Shown here one piece after another: positions 1-6,269 of a stretch of 6,413 bases of DNA. The position numbers were made by a program, and so were the translations under genes. This DNA comes from Thermoanaerobaculia bacterium. GTDB lineage: Bacteria; Acidobacteriota; Thermoanaerobaculia; UBA5066. Under the pieces are notes generated by a model, which searched no databases, was not told the DNA's origin, and saw only the letters and a list, made by a program, of their open reading frames with translations. The stretch covers positions 1 through 6,413 of the forward strand of contig JAMQPJ010000655.1 of assembly GCA_023717585.1 (NCBI GenBank). The letters are read 5' to 3'. How positions within the stretch are numbered: the stretch's first letter is position 1; each line of letters opens with the position of its first letter.

Positions 1-1294
1 CTTCGGCGCTCTTCGCTACCGGGTGCTTCGCGGCCGGGGGCGTGTGGGCGGGCGCTGCGATCTTCGGAAACCCGCGCTCCCTCGCTCCCGCGGCCGCAAG
101 CACGGCAATGGGGTCGAGCTCGGCCCCGACGCCCCGCGTGAGGCCGGCCCACGACCGGAACGAGTCCGCCAGGGCGGTCGTGCTGAATCTCTCCGCGAGG
201 CGCCTCAGGGGAGTAAGCGCGACGCCGTAGCCGCGCAGGATCAGGGGCACTCGATACAGCTCGGGAACGTGGATCCCGTGCTGCTCGAGCGCGTGGGCGA
301 GGTAGCCCTGTTCTCCGAAGGCTTCCCCGTGGTCGGACGTCACCACGACGACCGCGCGTTCGAGCAGACCGCTGGCGGCGAGGATTCTCATCGTGTCGGA
401 GAGCCGCGCGTCGAGGGATCGGACCTCTCCGTCATAGAGAGAGCGGAGAAACGCGACGTCCCGCGGGCTGAGGTCGGTGGCGCGGCGCCACCGGGGGACG
501 TTTTCCCGCGTCGGGACCTCTCCCGTCTCCGCGGGCTCCGGCTGCGTTTCGGGCCTCCCGCGCTGCAGGTCACCGGTCAAGGGCCAGTGGGACGCGAGCG
601 CCGAGTCGGCCGGCCCCGCGGATCGCGGGGGAAAATACGGGTCGTGAGCGTCGATGAAGTTGAGGAACAGAAAGACGGGGCGGCGGAAGCCGTCCGGGGG
701 GCGGCAACCGGCCAGCAGGTCCGAGAGGCGCTCGTTGATCGTCTCGGCCGAAGCGAGCTCCTTGGCGAGGTTTGTCTCGACGCCGTGAAATGCGGGGCGT
801 GCCAGCATGTCGTGGCGCTGCAGCGTGTCCCATCCTTCGGCGCTGAGCGCAGTCGGCCTGTAGGCGGGGGACGTCACGAAGGACTGGAATGGCGCGAGGC
901 TGCGCATGAGGGCGGGGTCGACCGAGCCGTTCGCGCTGATGCCCAGCGTGTCGTATCCGGCGACGTTCAGCTCGTGAACGACCGAAGCGGTCGTCCGGTC
1001 GACGTTCGACGCGTAGGCCCCCGCCGGGTATCCGGTCAGCATCGAAAAATGCGAGCCGGGCGTCTGATCGGCCGGGCTCAGCGCGCCGGTGAAGACGAGA
1101 CCGCGCCTCGACCAGGCGTCCATGAACGGAGTGTTGGACGACGTGCTGCCAGCCCGACGGCCGACGGCGTCGGCCCGCACGGTGTCGAGGACGATCAGGA
1201 CGATGTTCGGGCGCGAGTCGCCTGATCTTCGCGCTGCCGGAGCCTCCACCGAAGCCGCGACGACGAACAGGAGAAGAAGCCCGCGCAGCCGCAT
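1..1294 (-). CDS. Secreted sulfatase-fold (alkaline phosphatase superfamily) enzyme, C-terminus cut by the window edge
   Basis: The frame starts at ATG 1294 and stays open to the left edge, giving 431 residues without a stop, so the C-terminus is missing. A signal peptide is visible: MRLRG, a hydrophobic stretch LLLLFVVAA, then cleavage near residue 21. Sulfatase-superfamily blocks appear in order: NIVLIVLDTVRAD (30-42, metal-site Asp37), TPGSHFSMLTGYP (78-90, nucleophile region), DAHDPYFPP (about 215-223, His217), and TSDHGEAFGEQG (319-330, metal ligands Asp321 and His322), followed by RVPLILRG (348-355). The family hydrolyses or transfers sulfate or phosphate esters. The nucleophile position aligns with Thr78, not the Cys/Ser that formylglycine sulfatases need, so a phosphoester hydrolase or transferase is at least as likely as a true sulfatase. 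The gene lies 39 bp after the TPR gene on the same strand, so it is probably the third gene of one transcript. No clear Shine-Dalgarno is seen. Family confident, substrate unknown. Confidence 0.9.
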   Translation of the reverse strand, partial: MRLRGLLLLFVVAASVEAPAARRSGDSRPNIVLIVLDTVRADAVGRRAGSTSSNTPFMDAWSRRGLVFTGALSPADQTPGSHFSMLTGYPAGAYASNVDRTTASVVHELNVAGYDTLGISANGSVDPALMRSLAPFQSFVTSPAYRPTALSAEGWDTLQRHDMLARPAFHGVETNLAKELASAETINERLSDLLAGCRPPDGFRRPVFLFLNFIDAHDPYFPPRSAGPADSALASHWPLTGDLQRGRPETQPEPAETGEVPTRENVPRWRRATDLSPRDVAFLRSLYDGEVRSLDARLSDTMRILAASGLLERAVVVVTSDHGEAFGEQGYLAHALEQHGIHVPELYRVPLILRGYGVALTPLRRLAERFSTTALADSFRSWAGLTRGVGAELDPIAVLAAAGARERGFPKIAAPAHTPPAAKHPVAKSAE

Positions 1295-1333
1295 CGGAGC
1301 GATTCTCGCAGAGGCCGGACGGACGAGTTCACT

Positions 1334-2572
1334 TCACGGTCTGCTCGCGTCGGGCCAGGCGGCAAGCAGTGAGGCGAGAGCCTGCCCGAGCCGGACATGG
1401 CCAGGCATCCGCCGGCTCCCCTCCTCGAGCGCGGCGCGCGCTTCGGCGAACCGGCCGAGCCGCGCGAGGAGATCGGCCTTCGAGAGGAATGCGTCCTCGT
1501 CGTTCGGCGCGAGCCGCAGGACGGCGTCGTATTCGCGGAGCGCGGACTCGGTATCGCCCCGCGTCGCGAGAAGGCGACCGACATTGTAGTGAGCCGCAAC
1601 GCTGTCCGGGGCGATTGCGAGCGCCCGCCTGAAGGCTTCGAGGGCGCGGTCCGTCTCCCCGAGGGTCCCGAGCGCCGACCCGAGGCCGACGAGCCCTGCG
1701 ACGCTGCGGGGCTCGGCTTCGACGGCGGCGCCGAATTCTTCCGCGGCTTCGCGCATCCGGCCGTTCACGAAGGCGAGACGCCCGCGCACGAGCCGCGCCC
1801 GCTCACCCTGCCGCCGCCCGGAGACACCGTCCAGCAGCGGGTCGGCCGCCCTCACGCCGACGGTGCCCGCGGCCGCGAGGTGCCGTGCGGCCTCTTCGCG
1901 CTCCCCGAGCCCCCGGTAGGCCATCGCGAGCTCGTAGTGGAGCCGCGTCGCCTGGGGGGCGAGGCGGAGGGCGGTCAGGAGCTCGTCGCGCGCCGGCGCG
2001 AAAGCCCGCCGCGCGAGAGCGACGCGGGCGAGCCCGGCGTGGGGGGCCGCCGAATTCGGCGCGATGACAACCGCTTCGTGGAAAGCACGCTCGGACTCGT
2101 CGAGTTGGTCGTGGGCGAGGCACGCCTCTCCGAGGCCCGCGAGCGATGGGACGTCGCCGGGCCGCAGGGCGAGCGCCGCGAGGTGCTGGCGGCGCGCGGA
2201 CTCGAGGTCTCCGCGCCGCGTCTCGACGTCGGCGAGGAGATGTTTCCAGCGAAAGTCCGTCGGGGAGAGCGTCGCCGCGTTTCGGTAGGACACCGCGGCC
2301 GCGCTCCAGATCTCGTACGCGTGGAAGACCTTCCCGAAGTCCCCGAACGTTTCGGCGAGCGCCGCGTCGGAGGTCGAGGACGACTTCAGGGCCGTATCGA
2401 GGTCGACCTCGAGGCTCCGGATCTGCTCCGCGACAGCGGGCTCGAGCTGCGCGAGAGGCGGAAAGGGGACCGCCTCGAGACGAGAACGCCGTGAAGCCGG
2501 TCCCTGCCCTCCGAGAAGGCCCCCGCACAGGAAGAGGGCGGCGAGCGGAATGCGCGAGAGCCCGGCTTTCAT
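1334..2572 (-). CDS. Secreted tetratricopeptide-repeat (TPR) protein
   Basis: This is a 412-residue protein from ATG 2572 to TGA at 1334. The start is chosen because it begins a signal peptide (MKAGLSR, then hydrophobic IPLAALFLCGGLLGG) and because it overlaps the previous gene's stop as ATGA. The frame is open far upstream, but there it only shadows the FG-GAP gene. Cys16 lies in the hydrophobic core, but the residue before it is Leu, so a lipobox is poor and a soluble periplasmic or secreted protein is more likely. From about residue 89 to 393 there are roughly nine TPR units with the usual small and large residues and turn motifs: LSPTD, LRPGD, IAPNS, LAPQ, EAEPRS, IAPDS and LAPNDED close successive repeats. 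A less regular stretch (about 238-258) splits the array into an N-terminal and a C-terminal group. TPR arrays are protein-protein scaffolds. Context suggests it partners the co-expressed FG-GAP protein and sulfatase-fold enzyme; no catalytic domain is seen. Confidence 0.9.
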   Translation of the reverse strand: MKAGLSRIPLAALFLCGGLLGGQGPASRRSRLEAVPFPPLAQLEPAVAEQIRSLEVDLDTALKSSSTSDAALAETFGDFGKVFHAYEIWSAAAVSYRNAATLSPTDFRWKHLLADVETRRGDLESARRQHLAALALRPGDVPSLAGLGEACLAHDQLDESERAFHEAVVIAPNSAAPHAGLARVALARRAFAPARDELLTALRLAPQATRLHYELAMAYRGLGEREEAARHLAAAGTVGVRAADPLLDGVSGRRQGERARLVRGRLAFVNGRMREAAEEFGAAVEAEPRSVAGLVGLGSALGTLGETDRALEAFRRALAIAPDSVAAHYNVGRLLATRGDTESALREYDAVLRLAPNDEDAFLSKADLLARLGRFAEARAALEEGSRRMPGHVRLGQALASLLAAWPDASRP

Positions 2573-4311
2573 TCGAACCGCGGGGACGCGCCTTCGCGCA
2601 GAGTCGCGTATCGTCCGAAGGGCGGAGCGGGCCAGCTCTCGGTCCTGCCACCCGGCCAGATCACGCGGAGGCTCGTGGACGTCCCTTCGGGCCCCAGCCC
2701 GACGACGATGCGGGGGTCGCTCGCGCACAGATAGCTGCCGTCCGTGTGCGCGCGGCGCCAGAGAGACGGAGCACCCGGCCGGCGGACCCCGACGCGGGCG
2801 CCCAGGGCGTCCCTTCCCGATGCCGTGAGGAGACGAAGCCCGAACCAACGGTTGCGCGATCCGATGCGATTCCGGAACAGCCGCGTCGGACCGCTGTTGT
2901 TCGTGACCAGCAGGTCCACGCCCCCGTCGTTGTCGAGGTCTCCGAACGCGAGACCGCGGCCCACCTCCAGGAGCCCGAACGCGGGGCCGGCGAGACTCGT
3001 GACGTCCGCGAAGGACCCGCGACCCGTGTTGCGGAAGAGCGATCTCTTCTGGCGGAGCGGCAGCGGATCGCCGGTGCGCACCTGTTCCGGCAGCTTCAGA
3101 ACCGCCCCGTTCACGACCGCGAGGTCGAGCCAGCCGTCGTTGTCCCAATCGAACCAGCCTGTTCCGAACCCGGTCTTTCCGAGCGTGCCCGGGACGAGCC
3201 CGGCCGCCGCCGTGCGATCCGAGAAGATGCCGCCGCCCTCGTTGACGAAGAGCGCGGCGGGGTCCTGCATGATGTTCGTGACGAAGAGGTGCTCCCTCCC
3301 GTCGCCGAGGAAGTCGCCTGCGTCGATGCCCATGCTCGCGATCGCCTTGCCGAACCCGTTCACGGCGACGCCCGCCATCAAGGCTTCGTTCCGAAACGTG
3401 CCGTCGTGCCGATTGAGAAAGAGGAAGTTCGGATTGCCGTCGTTCGCGACGAAGAGGTCGGGCCATCCGTCGCCGTCGAAGTCGGCGGCGACGACACCCA
3501 GTCCGGAGCCCTGCTCACGCCCGACACCCGACGCTTGCGTGACGTCCCGGAACGTGCCGTTACGCTCGTTGTGGAGGAGGCGGTGCGGCACCGGCCGATA
3601 GGCCTGCGGGCCGCAGTAATCCCGTGCGCTCGAGGCCGAGAGACACACACGTTTCGGGTCGGATTCGAAGTCCACGTAATTCGCGACGTAGAGGTCGAGA
3701 AAACCGTCGCGGTCGTAGTCCACGAACGCGGCGCTCGTGCTCCATCCGGTGTCGTCGGCGTTCGCCCTCTTCGTCACGTCCTCGAACGTTCCGTCTCCCC
3801 GGTTCCGGAAGAGGTGGTTCGATCCGAGGCAGGTGACATAGATGTCGAGGTGGCCGTCGTTGTCGAAATCGCCCGTGGCCGCTCCCATGCAATAGCCCTC
3901 GAACGCGAGACCGGCCTTCTCGGTTACGTCCGTGAATCGAAGGGTGCGTGTCCCGCCTGCGCGCACGACGAGGTCGTTTCGAAAGAGCCGGCCGGTCGGG
4001 CGGCTGGGGCCCGCTCGCAGGGTCCGCGTGTCGGAGGGGCTTCCTTCCAGCTCGCCTCCTTGCACGAGATAGACGTCGAGATCTCCGTCGCCGTCGTAGT
4101 CGAACAGCGCCGCGCCGGAACCCATGATCTCGGCGAGCGTGTCGTTCCCGGTGGCGCCGTTCACGTGGACGAACTTGAGGCCGGCCCGTTCGGCCACCTC
4201 CTCGAAGACAGAACCGGATCCAGGTAGTGTTGGCGACGCGGCCGGTGACAGCCAGGAAGCCGTGGCGAGGGAGGCCGCCACGAGCACGAAGGGCCGACAG
4301 CGGATTCTCAA
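2569..4311 (-). CDS. Secreted FG-GAP/VCBS repeat protein with C-terminal ASPIC/UnbV domain (CRTAC1-like)
   Basis: From the proposed TTG start this is 580 residues, ending at TGA 2569. Seven FG-GAP-type repeats with calcium-loop motifs are visible: DYDGDGDLD (71-79), DFDNDGHLD (148-156), DYDRDGFLD (198-206), DFDGDGWPD (277-285), a degenerate DFLGDGREH (333-341), DWDNDGWLD (388-396) and DLDNDGGVD (458-466). Such repeats form a calcium-binding beta-propeller. Between repeats 3 and 4 a Cys pair (C223, C233 in DYCGP) precedes PHRLLHNERNGTF, an arrangement I recall as typical of bacterial CRTAC1-like proteins. Residues about 504-560 (GARVGVRR, VGLGPEG, RVIWPGGRTESW) match the ASPIC/UnbV domain. TTG at 4311 is chosen because it starts a good signal peptide: MRIRCRPF, then VLVAASLATASW. 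GTG 4287 is possible. ATG 4425 (618 aa) and ATG 4539 are less likely: they add a polar leader before the signal sequence, and the latter overlaps the divergent gene. The role is probably extracytoplasmic binding or scaffolding. First gene of the operon. Confidence 0.88.
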   Translation of the reverse strand: MRIRCRPFVLVAASLATASWLSPAASPTLPGSGSVFEEVAERAGLKFVHVNGATGNDTLAEIMGSGAALFDYDGDGDLDVYLVQGGELEGSPSDTRTLRAGPSRPTGRLFRNDLVVRAGGTRTLRFTDVTEKAGLAFEGYCMGAATGDFDNDGHLDIYVTCLGSNHLFRNRGDGTFEDVTKRANADDTGWSTSAAFVDYDRDGFLDLYVANYVDFESDPKRVCLSASSARDYCGPQAYRPVPHRLLHNERNGTFRDVTQASGVGREQGSGLGVVAADFDGDGWPDLFVANDGNPNFLFLNRHDGTFRNEALMAGVAVNGFGKAIASMGIDAGDFLGDGREHLFVTNIMQDPAALFVNEGGGIFSDRTAAAGLVPGTLGKTGFGTGWFDWDNDGWLDLAVVNGAVLKLPEQVRTGDPLPLRQKRSLFRNTGRGSFADVTSLAGPAFGLLEVGRGLAFGDLDNDGGVDLLVTNNSGPTRLFRNRIGSRNRWFGLRLLTASGRDALGARVGVRRPGAPSLWRRAHTDGSYLCASDPRIVVGLGPEGTSTSLRVIWPGGRTESWPAPPFGRYATLREGASPRFE

Positions 4312-4317
4312 GGGGTC

Positions 4318-4346
4318 ATTGTCGGAGGCCCTTTGCCCGTGGTCAA
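4318..4346 (-). promoter_or_regulatory. Candidate sigma70-type promoter for the FG-GAP/TPR/sulfatase-fold operon
   Basis: Read on the minus strand, TTGACC (4346-4341) is followed after exactly 17 bp by GACAAT (4323-4318). These match the -35 consensus at 5 of 6 positions and the -10 at 4 of 6. It lies in the divergent intergenic region and points into the operon. Transcription would begin near 4311, at or just before the proposed TTG start, giving a leaderless or near-leaderless message. It was found by eye only, and the sigma factors of this organism are unknown. Confidence 0.4.
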
Positions 4347-4378
4347 CGAAGCGAGACCGGATTGCGCGCTCCCGGCGA

Positions 4379-4384
4379 TATACT
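4379..4384 (+). promoter_or_regulatory. Candidate -10 element for the S74 gene
   Basis: TATACT, 5 of 6 to TATAAT, stands out in a very GC-rich intergenic stretch. It would start transcription near 4391, leaving a leader of about 64 nt. No good -35 lies at 16-18 bp spacing; the nearest candidate, TTGCGC at 4362-4367, is only 11 bp away. Weak, supported mainly by position and local AT-richness. Confidence 0.25.
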
Positions 4385-4440
4385 GGCGCCTTCAATCCCT
4401 CAGGGTTTTCTCCGGTCCTGGACATGGTCCTCGCCCGGAA

Positions 4441-4446
4441 GAGGAG
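4441..4446 (+). promoter_or_regulatory. Shine-Dalgarno site of the S74 gene
   Basis: GAGGAG ends 8 nt before ATG 4455. It is the clearest ribosome binding site in the window. It decides the start over the long in-frame extension that opens at 4227, which would have to overlap the divergent gene. Confidence 0.8.
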
Positions 4447-4454
4447 AATCTTCG

Positions 4455-6167
4455 ATGTACAACCTCGCCAGATCCCTCGCCCCTGGCCTCGCGATCGTCG
4501 GGCTCCTCGCAGCTTCCCCCCTCGTCGCGCAGCGCTCACCGGCGCCCGCCCCCATCGCGGACGTGATCGCCGGAACCGCGAGGCTCGACTTCCTCCCCCG
4601 TCAGACCGGCGGTGGTTTCGCCCTGACCGTCAGCGGCCCTGAGGGCTTCATCGAACAGCAGCGGTTCGAGCCTGGACGGCCCGTCGTGTTCACTTTGAGC
4701 GGACCCGACGGCAGCGCGCGGCGCGACGGAATCTACGTCTACGAGCTTCGGACCAGGCGTGCCCCGGCCGCGACACCCGCGGCGTCGCCCGGCGGAGAAG
4801 AGACTGCCGATGGGCGAGCGGTAGAGATCGAGAACTCTGCGAAGACACACTCCCCGAGCGGCGACTCGGCCCTCTCCGGCACGTTTCGGGTCCTGAACGG
4901 GTCGATTCTGGCGGGGGGCCTGGTCGAGCCGCGCAGCTCGCATGGGCGCGCATCCTCGTCTCCCGCGAACGCGGGCTCCGGGCGTACGGCGAACACCGGC
5001 CGTACGGCGCTCGACGTGGTGACCCCGGACGACTCGATCATCCAGGGCAGCTTGTGCGTCGGCCTCGACTGCGTGAACAACGAGAGCTTCGGCTTCGACA
5101 CGATCCGGCTGAAGGAGAACAACACCCGGATCGGATTCGCCGACACGAGCGTTGGCGCCTTTCCGACCAACGACTGGCAGCTCACGGCGAACGACAGCGC
5201 GAGCGGCGGTGCGGATAAGTTCTCGATCGAGGACATCACGGGTGCGAAGGTCCCGTTCACGGTGACGGCCGGCGCGGCGACCAATTCTCTCTTTGTCGAC
5301 TCGACCGGGCGCGTCGGGTTCCGAACGGCGACACCCGTCCTGGATCTTCACGCCAACACGTCCAATACCCCGGCCCTGCGCCTGGAGCAGAACTCGAGCG
5401 GCGGCTTCACCGCACAGACATGGGACATCGCCGGCAACGAGGCGAACTTCTTCGTCCGCGACGTGACGGCGGGCTCACGGCTGCCGTTCCGGATCCGGCC
5501 GGGCGCCCCGACGAGCAGCATCGACATCTCGGCGAACGGAAACGTCGGGATCGGGACCGCGTCGCCCGGCGGCCCGCTCCACGTCTACGGCATCGCGGGG
5601 AAAGACGTGTACGGCGGCATGGGGCCCGACCTCGCCGCCGGCCCCGCCTTCAATTACGGCTACGGCGGGTTTAGCTTCGGACGCAGCGCGGGCTTCCTGA
5701 ACGTCCGCCCCGACGCCGCCGCCACCGCGCCGAACCCCTCCCTGCGCTTCATGACCGCGAATGTCCAGCGCATGATCATCACGAACGTCGGCAACGTCGG
5801 AATCGGCGCCGCGAATCCTTCCAACCCCCTGGAGATGGCGAGCGGCGCGCGCTGCACGGCCGGCGGCGTGTGGACGGACGCGTCCAGCCGGGAATACAAG
5901 CAGAACATCCGGGACCTCTCGTCGGAAGCCGCCGAGGAGACGCTCGCCCGGCTGAGCCCGGTGACGTATGCGTACAAGGCCGCGCCCGGCGAGCTCCACG
6001 TCGGCTTCATCGCCGAGGACGTGCCCGAGATCGTCGCGACCCCGGACCGAAAGGGGCTCAGCCCGATGGACATCGTCGGCGTCCTGACGAAGGTCGTCCA
6101 GGAGCAGCAGAGAACGATTCGCGAGCTGTCCGAGCGGCTCGAGCGGCTGGAAGCGGAAAACAGGTAA
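4455..6167 (+). CDS. Secreted tail-fibre-like protein with C-terminal S74 intramolecular chaperone domain
   Basis: This is a 570-residue protein. The start is fixed by the GAGGAG site and a signal peptide (MYNLARSLAPG, hydrophobic LAIVGLLAAS, cleavage after LVA near residue 25). Residues about 31-105 form a small domain I do not recognise. Residues about 106-190 are low-complexity, rich in Ala, Ser, Gly and Pro. A fibre-like part follows, starting near QGSLCVGLDC (198-206, C201 and C206), with two copies of a module (about 239-301 and 321-378). Their ends read GRVGFRTATP and GNVGIGTASP, and a partial third copy (440-461) ends in GNVGIGAANP. Residues about 474-565 match Peptidase_S74: SSREYKQNI (477-485), LSPVTYAYK, HVGFIAEDVPEIV, then a coiled coil (about 540-568). 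S74 domains drive trimerisation of phage and bacterial fibres and then cleave themselves off. S477 and K482 fit the cleavage Ser and its Lys, releasing about 94 residues. No phage genes adjoin. Probably a trimeric surface or secreted fibre; ligand unknown. Confidence 0.92.
   Translation: MYNLARSLAPGLAIVGLLAASPLVAQRSPAPAPIADVIAGTARLDFLPRQTGGGFALTVSGPEGFIEQQRFEPGRPVVFTLSGPDGSARRDGIYVYELRTRRAPAATPAASPGGEETADGRAVEIENSAKTHSPSGDSALSGTFRVLNGSILAGGLVEPRSSHGRASSSPANAGSGRTANTGRTALDVVTPDDSIIQGSLCVGLDCVNNESFGFDTIRLKENNTRIGFADTSVGAFPTNDWQLTANDSASGGADKFSIEDITGAKVPFTVTAGAATNSLFVDSTGRVGFRTATPVLDLHANTSNTPALRLEQNSSGGFTAQTWDIAGNEANFFVRDVTAGSRLPFRIRPGAPTSSIDISANGNVGIGTASPGGPLHVYGIAGKDVYGGMGPDLAAGPAFNYGYGGFSFGRSAGFLNVRPDAAATAPNPSLRFMTANVQRMIITNVGNVGIGAANPSNPLEMASGARCTAGGVWTDASSREYKQNIRDLSSEAAEETLARLSPVTYAYKAAPGELHVGFIAEDVPEIVATPDRKGLSPMDIVGVLTKVVQEQQRTIRELSERLERLEAENR
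5169..5357 (+). repeat. Tail-fibre-like protein module, copy 1
   Basis: Residues about 239-301 of the S74 protein. The shared pattern is NDWQLTAN, FSIEDITG, VPFTVTAGA, SLFVDS, then GRVGFRTATP and LDLHAN. It aligns block by block with the copy at 5415-5588. Confidence 0.65.
5415..5588 (+). repeat. Tail-fibre-like protein module, copy 2
   Basis: Residues about 321-378: QTWDIAGN, FFVRDVTAG, LPFRIRPGA, SSIDIS, then GNVGIGTASP and PLHVYG. The conserved Trp (W241 and W323) and the Gly-rich ends are 77-82 residues apart in the two copies. A third, partial copy (IITNVGNVGIGAANP and PLEMAS) sits at 5772-5837. Confidence 0.65.
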
Positions 6168-6178
6168 ACGCCGGGAAT

Positions 6179-6201
6179 CGGACGGCCCGGCGGGCCGTCC
6201 G
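6179..6201 (+). terminator. Perfect GC-rich hairpin after the S74 gene, possible terminator
   Basis: A 10-bp perfect stem (CGGACGGCCC with GGGCCGTCCG) encloses a 3-nt GGC loop, 11 nt after the TAA. There is no following T-tract (CGAGAATGG comes next), so it is not a classical intrinsic terminator. In high-GC genomes U-less hairpins often sit at gene ends, so it probably stabilises the 3' end or assists termination before uvrA. Confidence 0.5.
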
Positions 6202-6224
6202 CGAGAATGGCATGAGAGGCGGGT

Positions 6225-6245
6225 GGCCGGTATAAGCCACCGGCC
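6225..6245. repeat. Second inverted repeat in the S74-uvrA gap
   Basis: GGCCGGT (6225-6231) pairs with ACCGGCC (6239-6245) around a 7-nt loop that holds the AT-rich TATAAG. It could be a second terminator-type stem or an operator upstream of uvrA. The TATAAG within it, and CATAAT at 6254-6259, resemble -10 elements, but neither has a clear -35. The sequence alone does not decide its function. Confidence 0.3.
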
Positions 6246-6269
6246 GGCGGGTCCATAATCCCCGCCCCC

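Noticed and set aside
23..1225. A 400-codon plus-strand open frame opposite the sulfatase-fold gene
   Set aside because: The minus strand carries all the conserved motifs (DTVRAD, HDPYFPP, SDHGE). The plus-strand translation is a compositional shadow.
2573..3466. Upstream extension of the TPR reading frame by about 300 codons
   Set aside because: It is Arg-rich, out-of-frame translation of the FG-GAP gene. The signal peptide at 2572 and the ATGA overlap fix the true start.
2914..4101. Periodic GACGGCGACGGC-like DNA in the FG-GAP gene as a DNA repeat array or CRISPR
   Set aside because: The similarity comes from the DxDxDG codons. Spacing is irregular (50-79 residues), and there are no conserved repeat units with unique spacers.
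2146..4227. A plus-strand open frame of nearly 700 codons opposite the FG-GAP and TPR genes
   Set aside because: Its product is Arg/Glu/Val-rich with no domain or signal. It exists because the GC-rich minus-strand genes lack stops in the antisense frame.
4227..4454. N-terminal extension of the S74 protein
   Set aside because: It lies before a clear ribosome binding site and signal peptide, is Arg-rich, and would overlap the divergent gene's start.
4536..5351. Minus-strand open frames opposite the S74 gene
   Set aside because: No domains, and they directly oppose a gene with clear motifs; antisense shadows of GC-rich coding sequence.
4455..6167. Prophage or phage-tail remnant, suggested by the S74 and tail-fibre-like repeats
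   Set aside because: The protein has its own signal peptide, normal local composition and no structural phage genes, integrase or attachment repeats beside it.
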